From the NCBI GenBank assembly GCA_016882525.1, contig VGPU01000023.1:1-35413 (forward strand): a stretch of 35,413 nucleotides of DNA, given 5' to 3'. The stretch is from Cyanobacteria bacterium M_surface_10_m2_119. GTDB lineage: Bacteria; Cyanobacteriota; Cyanobacteriia; PCC-6307; Cyanobiaceae. Of this stretch, positions 23,239 to 31,458 are shown one piece after another (the stretch's first letter is position 1; every line of letters starts with the position of its first letter). The position numbers and the translations under genes were made by a program. Below the pieces are notes generated by a model. It did not search any database. It worked only from the letters and a program-made list of their open reading frames with translations, and was not told the origin of the DNA.

Positions 23239-24258
23239 TCAGCAGATGCGCGGCAACAGTTCACCACTGCCGGGCAGCAGCAGACGCTCCGTGCCGAAGG
23301 CGGTGCGCAGCAGCACCCGCGGCATCCCGGCCGGTGCTGCGCTGCTCACGCATCCCACCAGGGCTCCCCCGGATGCCCCCAGTACAGCCAGGGCCTGGTC
23401 CTTCTGGGCGGCGGGCACCACGGCCACGAACCGGCCCTCATTGGCGAGTTGCAGCGGATCAAACCCCAGCAGATCACAGGTGCGGGCCACCGACCCGGAG
23501 ACCGGCACCGCCGCCTCCTCGAGCAACAGGTCACAGCCACTGCCCTCGGCGAGCTCCGCCAGGGCACTGGCCAGGCCGCCGCGGGTGAGATCCCTGAGGC
23601 AATGGGGGCGCACCCCGGCTGCGAGCAGCGCCTCCACCTGGGGCCAGAGGGGAGCGCAGTCGCTCTGCACCGGCGGCTGGAGGTCAAGGGCGTGGCGAGC
23701 CGCCAGAATCGCCACGCCATGGCGCCCGAGATCACCGCTCACCAGCAGCACATCGCCAGGCTGGATGGCGGTGGGATCGACGGGGTCGGGGAGCTCCAGC
23801 AGCCCCACGCCACTGGTACTGATGAACAGGCCATCGGCCTTGCCCCGCTCCACCACCTTGGTGTCGCCCGTGACGATCGTGAGACCACAGCGGGCCGCCG
23901 CCGCCGCCATGGAGGCCACCACCCGCCGCAGCAGCGCCAGCGGCAGCCCCTCCTCCAGGATCAGCGACACGCTCAGGTGCAGGGGCCGTGCCGCCGCCAT
24001 GGCCAGATCGTTGGCGGTGCCGATCACCGCCAGGCTGCCGATGTCGCCCCCCGGAAACTCCAGCGGCTGCACCACGTAGCCGTCGCAGGTGAAAGCCAGG
24101 GTGCCGGCGGCGGCCGGCAGCTCCAGCAGGGCGGCGTCGTACAGCAGCGGCTGCCCCTATCCCTCCGGCCGGCCACATAGCGGCAGCAGCTCCTGGCGGA
24201 TCATCTGCTGCATCACACTGCCGCCGCCGCCATGGGCCAGGAGGATCCGGTCGCTCAT
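23239..24258 (-). pseudogene. hypE: Hydrogenase maturation protein HypE, interrupted by an amber stop
   Basis: Read from ATG 24258 the frame gives MSDRILLAHGGGGSVM, then meets TAG at 24157-24159 (codon 34). It resumes in the same frame with GQPLLYDAALLEL, FPGGDIGSLAVIGTANDLAM, VTGDTKVV, RDLTRGGLASAL and the C-terminal PRIC. With the stop read through the protein would be 339 residues, normal for HypE. The final Cys is the one that HypF carbamoylates and HypE dehydrates to a thiocyanate for the Fe-CN ligands of NiFe hydrogenase. All other key motifs are intact, so the lesion is a single recent change, a sequencing error, or suppressed. It is separated from hypD by a gene on the other strand. 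Confidence 0.85.
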
Positions 24259-24296
24259 CGCGGCAGGAGGGGTCGCGGGGCCCCCAGAGGGGTGGA

Positions 24297-24305
24297 TGCT
24301 ACACT
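24297..24305 (+). promoter_or_regulatory. Possible extended -10 promoter of the PhyH gene
   Basis: TGC followed by TACACT (24300-24305) matches an extended -10 element about 34 bp before ATG 24339. It overlaps a small inverted repeat (CTACA, TGTAG at 24299-24311). No good -35 is visible. Confidence 0.35.
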
Positions 24306-24338
24306 CTGTAGTGGCCACCGACGTTCGGGGCAGATGCC

Positions 24339-25406
24339 ATGGCTGCGCGATCAGCAATGCGATCGGCAGTTCAGCGGGCGGCCCAGATCTCCCTGGCCCC
24401 CTACACCCTGCTCAGCGGAGCCAAGTCGTTCCGCGACAACGCGGTGATCGGCAGCCGCCGGCTCAACCGGCTGGGGCTGCATGTGGGTCGCATCCGCCTG
24501 GCCGACGCCCTCACCGCCCAGCGGCGGGCGCGGCTGGGCCGCCAGCTCAGCGCCGCCGACCGGGCCCACTACGCCGAGCACGGCTATCTGATCCGCGAAA
24601 ACCTGCTGCCCGCCGAGCAGTTCGCCGCCCTGCGCCAGGAGGTGTACGGCAGCAGCTGGCCGCTGCTGGAGATGGGCCAGGGCAGCACCATCACCCGCCG
24701 GGTGGTGCTCGACCGGGCCGCCCTGGCCAGCAGCCATCCCACCCTGGCGGCCCTGCTAGCCGACGCGGAGATCCGCCGGCTGATCCGCTACGTGGCCGGC
24801 ACCGGCGCCGAGCCGATCTTCTCCCTGCAGGCGATCCTCAGCGGCCTGCCCAGCGCCACGGCCGACCCCCAGACCCATCTGCACGCCGACACCTTCCACT
24901 CGCTCGCCAAGGCCTGGTTCTTCCTGCACGACGTGGAGGCCAGCGCCGGCCCCTTCGCCTACGTGCCCGGATCACAGCGCATGACCCCCGAGCGGCTGGC
25001 CTGGGAGAAGCAGCAGAGCCTCAGCGCCGCCGATCACCCGATCAAGTACCACGCCCGCGGCTCCTTCCGCGTCAGCGCTGACGACCTGCGGGCGATGGGA
25101 CTGCCGCCGGCCCGCCGCTTCGCCGTGAAGGCCAACACCCTGGTGGTGGCGGACACCCGCGGCTTCCACGGCCGCACCCCCAGCGAGCAGCCCGGCTGCC
25201 GGGTGGAGCTCTACGCCTCCCTGCGCCGCAACCCCTACCTGCCGTGGAACGGCCTCGATCCCCTCAGCCTGCCGGGGCTCTCCGGGCGGATCGGCAGCCT
25301 GCAGCAGGTGGCGCTGGAACAGCTCGCTCAGCTGGGGCTGGCCAGGATGCCCTGGGTGCCCCGCGGTGAGGGGCGGATCGACGCCCCATCAACGGGCGGC
25401 CGGTAG
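24339..25406 (+). CDS. Phytanoyl-CoA dioxygenase (PhyH) family protein
   Basis: The 355-residue protein is an Fe(II)/2-oxoglutarate dioxygenase of the PhyH type. Landmarks are YAEHGYLIRENLLP near residue 78, the metal motif HLHADTF (His182, Asp184), FFLHDVEASAGPFAYVPGSQRM, and the distal RGFHGRT (His277) followed by Arg288 for 2-oxoglutarate. The facial triad is complete, so it should be catalytic. The substrate is unknown; bacterial members often act in lipid or natural-product hydroxylation. It lies on the plus strand between hypE and hypD, its 3' end overlapping the hypD 3' end by 79 bp. Its place separates hypE from its operon, so it probably arrived after the hyp cluster formed. Confidence 0.85.
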   Translation: MAARSAMRSAVQRAAQISLAPYTLLSGAKSFRDNAVIGSRRLNRLGLHVGRIRLADALTAQRRARLGRQLSAADRAHYAEHGYLIRENLLPAEQFAALRQEVYGSSWPLLEMGQGSTITRRVVLDRAALASSHPTLAALLADAEIRRLIRYVAGTGAEPIFSLQAILSGLPSATADPQTHLHADTFHSLAKAWFFLHDVEASAGPFAYVPGSQRMTPERLAWEKQQSLSAADHPIKYHARGSFRVSADDLRAMGLPPARRFAVKANTLVVADTRGFHGRTPSEQPGCRVELYASLRRNPYLPWNGLDPLSLPGLSGRIGSLQQVALEQLAQLGLARMPWVPRGEGRIDAPSTGGR

Positions 25407-26472
25407 CGGTAATAGGCGGCGCAGGCCCCCTCACTGGACACCATCCGCGCGCCGAGGGGGTGCTCCGGTGTGCAGGTGACCCCAAAGGCGGGGCAGTCGG
25501 GCGGGCTGGCCAGGCCGCGCAGGCTCCGGCCGCTGATGCAGGGGTCCGCAGCGGCGGTTCGGTTGCCCTGCATGGTGGGGATGCCGAAGCGCTCGCGGGC
25601 ATCAAGCCGGCGGTAGGGGCCGCGCAGGGCCAGGCCACCACCCGGCAGCACCCCGAGGCCCCGCCAGGGTTGATCGACCACGGCGAACTCCTCGGCCAGC
25701 TGGCGCTGGGCAGCGGGGTTGCCCGCCGGGCGCACCACCTGGCCGTAGGCGTTCCCCACCACGGCCCGGCCCGCCTCCAGCTGGCGCACACCGGCCACCA
25801 GCCCGGCCATCAGCTCCAGCGGCTCGAAGCCGCTCACCACCACCGGCACCCGCTGGGCCGCCACCAGGGCCTCCAGCTCCGCCAGCCCCATCACCGCGCC
25901 CACGTGGCCCGCCGCCAGGAAGCCCTGCACCTGGTTGGCGGGGTCGGCCAGGATCGCGGCCATCGCCGGCACCACGCGCACGTGGGCCACCAGCAGCGAC
26001 AGGTTCTCCAGCCCCAGAGCCAGGGCCTGGCGGGCGAGCAGGGCCGTGGCCGGGGCGGTGGTCTCGAAGCCCACCGCCAGGAACACCACCTGGCGCTCGG
26101 GATGGGCGCGGGCCAGCGCGATCGCCTGCAGGGGGAGGTGAGCAGGCGCACGTCGCCGCCAGCGGCCCGCACGCCCAGCAGGTCGTCGCCGCTGGCGCTG
26201 CCCGGCACTCGCAGCATGTCGCCGTAGGAGCAGAGAATCACCTCGGGGCCGCGGGCCAGCCGCAGGGCCGCGTCGATCGTGGCCGCCGGGGTCACGCACA
26301 CCGGGCAGCCGGGGCCGTGGATCAGCCGCATCCCCGGCGGCAGGAGCTGGTCGAGGCCCCAGCGCACGATCGCGTGGGTCTGGCCGCCGCACACCTCCAT
26401 CAGGGTGCAGGGGCGCGTGGGGATCGCCGCCAGCTCCGCCGCCAGGGCCTGCACCCCCGCTCGCTGGTTCAT
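25328..26472 (-). pseudogene. hypD: Hydrogenase maturation protein HypD, frameshifted
   Basis: ATG 26472 opens [29 protein letters not shown] and [10 protein letters not shown] in one frame. [26 protein letters not shown] continues in another and runs to 25328, with SGFEPLELM, CISGRSLRGL, FGVTCTPEHPLGARMVSSEGACAAYYRY. The frames meet at five G at 26131-26135 (plus strand). A sixth base would restore [10 protein letters not shown], so this is a one-base loss in a homopolymer. Restored, it has about 381 residues. All Cys expected for the HypD [4Fe-4S] cluster and the HypC/HypD Fe-CN scaffold are present. It overlaps the DHODH-like gene by ATGA. It may be a real frameshift or a homopolymer sequencing error. 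Confidence 0.85.
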
Positions 26473-27452
26473 GGCACCAGCCCGGGCCAGGGGCCCTGCA
26501 CCTCCCGCACATACTGGGCCCGCTCGTAGTCGCCGGGGTTGGCGCAGCGCTGCTGGCTCATGCAGCCCTGCAGCTCGCGCACCGAGCCATAGTCGTGCTC
26601 CATCAGCCAGGTGCTGAGCTCATCCTCGATGCCGCGCAGCCGCTCCGGCCATCAGCAGCCGCACCACATCGCTGCCGCGCTGCACGCCGCTGCTGGCAGC
26701 CAGATCGAGGGGCTCGCGGCCGTGCAGCAGGGCGATCTAGCGCAGGGGCAGGCGCAGGTCGTGGGGGGTGGAGAGCAGCAGGTTGGGGCGCAGCTCCAGC
26801 TCCTCGATGTCGATGTCCGGCTGGTAGAAGCGGTTGAACAGCACCAGGCCATCGGCACCCGCCAGCGCCAGGCGGCGGGCCAGCGCCCTGAAATTGGTAA
26901 AGAAGGGGCCGAGCTTCACCGCCAGGGGCAGGCGCACCTCGGCGCGCACCTGGCGCACGATCTCCTCCACCTGGGCTTCGATCGCGGCGCTGCTGAGCTC
27001 GGGATCGGTGGGCAGGGAATAGATGTTCAGCTCCAGGGCCGAGGCGCCGGCGGCCTCGATGCGGCGGGCCGTCTCCACCCAGCGGCCGGGGTGACTGCCG
27101 TTGAGGCTGGCGATCACCGGGATCGCCAGCCTCAACGGCGGGCCTGCTCGATCAGGCGCAGATAGGTGTCGGGCCCCTCGTGCACCACCGCCCCCTGGGG
27201 CAGGTAGCTGAGGGCCTCGCCGTAGCTCTCCTCCCCCTGGCTGGCATGCCAGTGCAGCGCCAGCTGCTCCTGCTCGATCTGCTCCTCGAACAGCGAATGC
27301 AGCACCACCGCGGCGGCGCCGTGCTCCTCCAGCTCCCGCAGCTGCTCCACGTGCTCGCTGAGGGGCAGGGCGGCCCCCACCACCATGGGCGAGCGCAGGG
27401 GCAGGCCCAGGTAGGTGGTGGTGAGATCGGGGGTGGGGAGCGAACCGCTCAT
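26469..27452 (-). pseudogene. Dihydroorotate dehydrogenase-like protein, multiply disrupted
   Basis: ATG 27452 starts [23 protein letters not shown], matching the DHODH-like flavoprotein often found beside nifJ. The first frame ends at TGA 27132-27134. Another frame continues with [56 protein letters not shown] and [17 protein letters not shown]. It then meets TAG (26737-26739) where family members have Trp (RW-IALLHGR). After LLMAGA at about 26645 the frame shifts again to [21 protein letters not shown] and [18 protein letters not shown], with an estimated 15-20 residues missing. The tail stops at 26469, overlapping hypD. At least three lesions make a working product very unlikely. Its original substrate is not known to me. 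Confidence 0.85.
27097..27139. repeat. Perfect 19-bp inverted repeat at a frameshift
   Basis: Arms at 27097-27115 and 27121-27139 are exact reverse complements around a 5-nt spacer. One arm encodes the conserved VIASLNG of the DHODH-like protein. The other holds the premature TGA and the frame change. This is the pattern left by template-switch correction of a quasi-palindrome. Confidence 0.85.
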
Positions 27453-30400
27453 GGCAGGGCCTCCTGCGGCTCAACGGTCTGGGGCGCGCTGGGGTGCGGT
27501 GCGGCCATCGCCCGGTAGGTGGCCCAGCGGCGGTCGAGGTCGGCCTGGGCGGCGCGGGCCAGCTGGCGGGCGCGCTCCGGCTGGCTGTAGCGCAGCATGC
27601 GGAAGCGGTTCTCCGCCTCCAGGCCCTCGGCCAGGGGCCGGCGCGGCCCGGGACTGTCGAGCTGCAGCGGGTTCTCGCCCCGCTCGGCGCGGCGGGGATC
27701 GAAGCGGTAGAGGGGCCAGCGGCCGGTGTCCACCGCCAGCTTCTGGTGGGCCATGCCCTCGGCCATGGCGATGCCGTGGGCGATGCAGTGGGAGTAGGCC
27801 AGGATCAGCGACGGCCCCGGGTAGCTCTCGGCCTCCAGGAAGGCGCGGATGGTGTGCTCATCGCGGGCGCCCATGGCGACGCTGGCCACGTAGATGGTGC
27901 CGTAGCTCATCGCCATCAGACCCAGATCCTTCTTGCCGGCCGGCTTGCCGCCGGCGGCGAACTTGGCCACCGCCCCCAGGGGCGTGGCCTTGGAGGCCTG
28001 GCCGCCGGTGTTGGAGTACACCTCGGTGTCGAGCACCAGGGCATTCACGTCGCGGCCGGCCGCCAGCACGTGGTCGAGGCCGCTGAAGCCGATGTCGTAG
28101 GCCCAGCCGTCGCCGCCCACCAGCCACACACTGATCTTCACCAGGGCGTCGGCCAGCTCCAGCAGCTGGCGGGCCTGGGAGCGGATGTCGGTGGCGCGGC
28201 GGTCGTCGCCAGTGGCCTCGGCAGCCTGCCCCTGCTCCGCCTCCCTGGCATCCACCAGCCGCTGCAGCCGCCCCTTGAGCTCGGCCACCCGCTCCCGCTG
28301 CTCCGCGATGCCGGCCTCATCGCCCTGGTGGGCGCCACGGATCGCCGCGGCCAGGGGGGGCGGGAGCTGCTCGGGCTGCAGCTGGCCCGCCAGCCGCTCC
28401 AGCAGATCGAGGGCCGCCTGGCGCTGCTGATCCAGCGCCACCCGCATGCCGTAGCCGAACTCGGCGTTGTCTTCAAACAGGGAATTGCTCCAGGCCGGGC
28501 CGCGCCCCTCGGCGTTGGCGCTCCAGGGGGTGGTGGGCAGGTTGCCGCCGTAGATCGAACTGCAGCCGGTGGCGTTGGCGATCAGCATCCGATCGCCGAA
28601 CAGCTGGCTGGCGAGCTTGAGGTAGGGCGTTTCGCCGCAACCGGCGCAGGCGCCGGAAAACTCGAACAGCGGCTGCTGCAGCTGCTGCTGGCCGATCCTG
28701 TGCAGGTTGAGCCCGGCGCGCGGGGCCTCGCTCAGCTGCAGGAAGAAGTCCCAATAGCCACGGCTCTGATCCCGCAACGGCCGCTGCGGCGCCATGTTGA
28801 TCGCCTTGCGCTTCGGCTCGCTGCGGTCACGCGCCGGACACACCGCCACGCACAGGGCGCAGCCGGTGCAGTCTTCGGCGGCCACCTGGATGGTGAAGGT
28901 CTGGCCCTCAAACGCGTGGTCGCGGGCGGGGGCGGTGCGGAAGCCCTCCGGCGCCTGGGCAAACGCCTCAGGCGCGGCCACCTTGGCGCGGATCACGGCA
29001 TGGGGACACACCATCACGCACTTGCCGCACTGCGCGCACAGGTCGCTCTCCCACACCGGCACCTCGGCGGCGATGTTGCGCTTCTCCCAGCGGGCGGTGC
29101 CCACCGGCCAGGTGCCATCGCAGGGCAGGGCGCTCACCGGCAGGTCGTCGCCGCGGCGCTCCAGCATCGGCGCGATCACCTCGCGCACGAAGGCCGGGGC
29201 CGGCGCCAGCCGGTCGCCAAGGGAGGGATCAGTCGACTGATCTGCGACCACGGCGCCACCAGCGGCAGTCCCGGCGGCATCCAGCTCCTGCCAGTTGAGC
29301 TCCTCTAGGTGGTCGAGGCTGGCGTCGAGGGCGGCCAGGTTGCTGGCCACCACCGCCTCCCCCTTGCGGCCATAGGTCTTGTGAATGGAGGCACGGATCC
29401 TGGCGATCGCCTCCTGGCGCGGCAGCACGCCGCTCACGGCGAAGAAGCAGGCCTGCATCACCGTGTTGATGTGGGGCCCTATGCCGGCCTGGCGGGCCAC
29501 CGCGGTGGCGTCGATCACGAACACCCGCAGGGTGTGGCTGCGGATCGTGGCGCGCAGGCGTTCGGGCAGGCGGGCCCAGCTGCCTGCCGGGCCGTGGGGA
29601 CTGTTGAGCAGGAAAACCCCGCCCGGCTCGATGCCGGCCAGCAGGTCGAAGCGCTCCACGAAATCCCACTGGTGGCAGGCCACGAAGCTGGGCCGCTGGA
29701 TCAGGTAGGTGGCGCGGATCGGCCGCGGCCCGAAGCGCAGGTGCGACACCGTGACCGAACCCGATTTCTTCGAGTCGTAGACGAAATAGCCCTGGGCGAA
29801 CAGGTCGGTGCCCTCGCCGATGATCTTGATCGCCGCCTTGTTGGCCCCCACCGTGCCGTCGGAGCCGAGGCCGTAGAACACCGCCCGCACGGTGCCTGGG
29901 TCCTCGATCACGAACGCCGGATCGATGGGCAGGGAGCGGTGGGTGAGGTCGTCGTGGATGCCGACGGTGAAGTGGTTGAAGGGCTCGGGAACGGCCGGAT
30001 CAGCCGAGGCCACCCCATCGCCTCTGAGCAGCGGCTTGAGGTGATCGAGCACCGCCTTCACCATCGCCGGGGTGAACTCCTTCGACGACAGCCCATAGCG
30101 CCCGCCCAGCACCCGAGGCAACGGGGGGCCGCCGGCGGCTGAGGGCCCGTGCACCGCCGCCCACTGCTCGGCCAGGGCGGCCACCACGTCGAGGTAGAGG
30201 GGTTCGCCTGGGGCACCGGGATCCTTGCAGCGATCGAGAACGGCGAGTGCCCGGGTGCTGGCCGGCAGGGCCTCCACCAGCATCCGGGCCCCCAATGGGC
30301 GGAACAGACGGAGCTTGAGCAGCCCAACCCGCTCGCCGTCATGGTTCAGGCGCTCCACCGTGTCGGCCGCCGTCTCGCAGGCCGAGCCCATCAGCACCAC

Positions 30401-31222
30401 CACCCGCTCGGCGTCGGCGGGGCCGAAATACTCGTAGGGCCGGTAGGCGCGGCCGCTGAGGGCGGCGAAGCGCTCCATCGCCTCCAGCACCTGGCCGGGG
30501 GCGGCGTCGTAAAAGCGGTTCACCGACTCCCGCGCCTGGAAGTACACGTCCGGGTTCTGGGCGGTGCCGCGGATCACCGGCCGGTTGGGGCTGAGGGCGC
30601 GGGCGCGGTGGGCGCTGATCTCCGCCGCTGGGATCAGCTCCTGGAGCAGGGCGTCGCTGATCGGCTCCAGCTTCTGGATCTCGTGGGAGGTGCGGAAGCC
30701 GTCGAAGCCGTGCAGCACCGGCAGCCGACTGCGCAGGCTGGCGCAACTGGCGATCGCGGCGAAATCGGCCGCCTCCTGCACCGAGGCGGACACGAGCACG
30801 GCGCAGCCCGTGCCGCGGGTGGCCATCAGGTCGCTGTGGTCGCCGAAGATCGACAACCCCTGGGCCGCCAGGGAGCGGGCCGCCACGTGCAGCACCACCG
30901 GCGTGAGTTCCCCGGCCCACTTGTAGAGGTTGGGGATCATCAGCAGCAGCCCCTGGCTGGCCGTGAAGGTGGTGGTGAGTGCCCCAGCCTGCAGGGCGCC
31001 GTGCACCGTGCCGGCGGCCCCCGCCTCGCTCTGCAGCTCCACCACCGCCGGCACCGTGCCCCAGAGGTTGGGCCGGCCCTCGGCCGCCCAGGCATCGGCC
31101 CACTCCCCCATCGGCGAGGCGGGGGTGATCGGGTAGATGGCAATCACCTCATTGAGGCGGTAGGCCACCAGGGCCACCGCCTCGTTGCCATCCACGGTGA
31201 TCGTGGCGGGGGGATCGCTCAT
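27449..31222 (-). CDS. nifJ: Pyruvate:ferredoxin (flavodoxin) oxidoreductase
   Basis: The 1257-residue single-chain enzyme oxidises pyruvate and CoA to acetyl-CoA and CO2, reducing ferredoxin. It begins [19 protein letters not shown] with the pyrimidine-binding [14 protein letters not shown]. It has the two [4Fe-4S] ferredoxin motifs [12 protein letters not shown] (near 727) and [12 protein letters not shown] (near 783), the third-cluster region [12 protein letters not shown] (near 856) and the TPP motif [15 protein letters not shown] (near 1037). The frame is unbroken. Start ATG 31222 overlaps the hypC stop as ATGA and is preferred over an upstream leader of chance frame. Its place among hyp genes suggests fermentative electron supply to a ferredoxin-using Hox hydrogenase, as argued for other cyanobacteria. 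Confidence 0.95.
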   Translation of the reverse strand: MSDPPATITVDGNEAVALVAYRLNEVIAIYPITPASPMGEWADAWAAEGRPNLWGTVPAVVELQSEAGAAGTVHGALQAGALTTTFTASQGLLLMIPNLYKWAGELTPVVLHVAARSLAAQGLSIFGDHSDLMATRGTGCAVLVSASVQEAADFAAIASCASLRSRLPVLHGFDGFRTSHEIQKLEPISDALLQELIPAAEISAHRARALSPNRPVIRGTAQNPDVYFQARESVNRFYDAAPGQVLEAMERFAALSGRAYRPYEYFGPADAERVVVLMGSACETAADTVERLNHDGERVGLLKLRLFRPLGARMLVEALPASTRALAVLDRCKDPGAPGEPLYLDVVAALAEQWAAVHGPSAAGGPPLPRVLGGRYGLSSKEFTPAMVKAVLDHLKPLLRGDGVASADPAVPEPFNHFTVGIHDDLTHRSLPIDPAFVIEDPGTVRAVFYGLGSDGTVGANKAAIKIIGEGTDLFAQGYFVYDSKKSGSVTVSHLRFGPRPIRATYLIQRPSFVACHQWDFVERFDLLAGIEPGGVFLLNSPHGPAGSWARLPERLRATIRSHTLRVFVIDATAVARQAGIGPHINTVMQACFFAVSGVLPRQEAIARIRASIHKTYGRKGEAVVASNLAALDASLDHLEELNWQELDAAGTAAGGAVVADQSTDPSLGDRLAPAPAFVREVIAPMLERRGDDLPVSALPCDGTWPVGTARWEKRNIAAEVPVWESDLCAQCGKCVMVCPHAVIRAKVAAPEAFAQAPEGFRTAPARDHAFEGQTFTIQVAAEDCTGCALCVAVCPARDRSEPKRKAINMAPQRPLRDQSRGYWDFFLQLSEAPRAGLNLHRIGQQQLQQPLFEFSGACAGCGETPYLKLASQLFGDRMLIANATGCSSIYGGNLPTTPWSANAEGRGPAWSNSLFEDNAEFGYGMRVALDQQRQAALDLLERLAGQLQPEQLPPPLAAAIRGAHQGDEAGIAEQRERVAELKGRLQRLVDAREAEQGQAAEATGDDRRATDIRSQARQLLELADALVKISVWLVGGDGWAYDIGFSGLDHVLAAGRDVNALVLDTEVYSNTGGQASKATPLGAVAKFAAGGKPAGKKDLGLMAMSYGTIYVASVAMGARDEHTIRAFLEAESYPGPSLILAYSHCIAHGIAMAEGMAHQKLAVDTGRWPLYRFDPRRAERGENPLQLDSPGPRRPLAEGLEAENRFRMLRYSQPERARQLARAAQADLDRRWATYRAMAAPHPSAPQTVEPQEALP

Positions 31223-31458
31223 GGGTCGTCGTGCACCAGGCTCAGCGCCACACCCACGTGCACCAGCACCCGATCCCCCACCCGGGCTTCCGGCAGACAG
31301 GCCAGGCTCACCTGCTGGCGCACCCCGCCGAACTCCACCTCGGCGCTGCGCCAGAGGGAGTCTGGGCCGGTGGGGGTGGCGGCGGCGTGGAGTGGGGCGG
31401 CCTCGGCGGGGCCAGCCGTGGTGATCGCCAGGATCACCCCAGGGGTGGCGAGGCACAT
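31219..31458 (-). CDS. hypC: Hydrogenase maturation chaperone HypC
   Basis: The 79-residue protein starts MCLATPGVILAI. The N-terminal Met-Cys is the hallmark: this Cys binds the Fe(CN)2CO unit and the hydrogenase large-subunit precursor. The body SAEVEFGGVRQQVSLACLPEARVGDRVLVHVGVALSLV is the usual small beta barrel. Its start lies within the end of hypF (25-bp overlap in another frame) and its stop overlaps nifJ by ATGA, so translation is likely coupled. A longer TTG/ATG leader is rejected because MCLATPG must be the true N-terminus. Confidence 0.95.
   Translation of the reverse strand: MCLATPGVILAITTAGPAEAAPLHAAATPTGPDSLWRSAEVEFGGVRQQVSLACLPEARVGDRVLVHVGVALSLVHDDP

Noticed and set aside
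24157-26739. Recoding of TAG as a sense codon, since two in-frame TAGs occur (hypE and the DHODH-like gene)
   Set aside because: The DHODH-like gene has other lesions too, and the PhyH gene ends with TAG as a normal stop, so simple mutation is the better explanation.
26652-26858. Separate small minus-strand gene
   Set aside because: Out-of-frame shadow inside the DHODH-like pseudogene.
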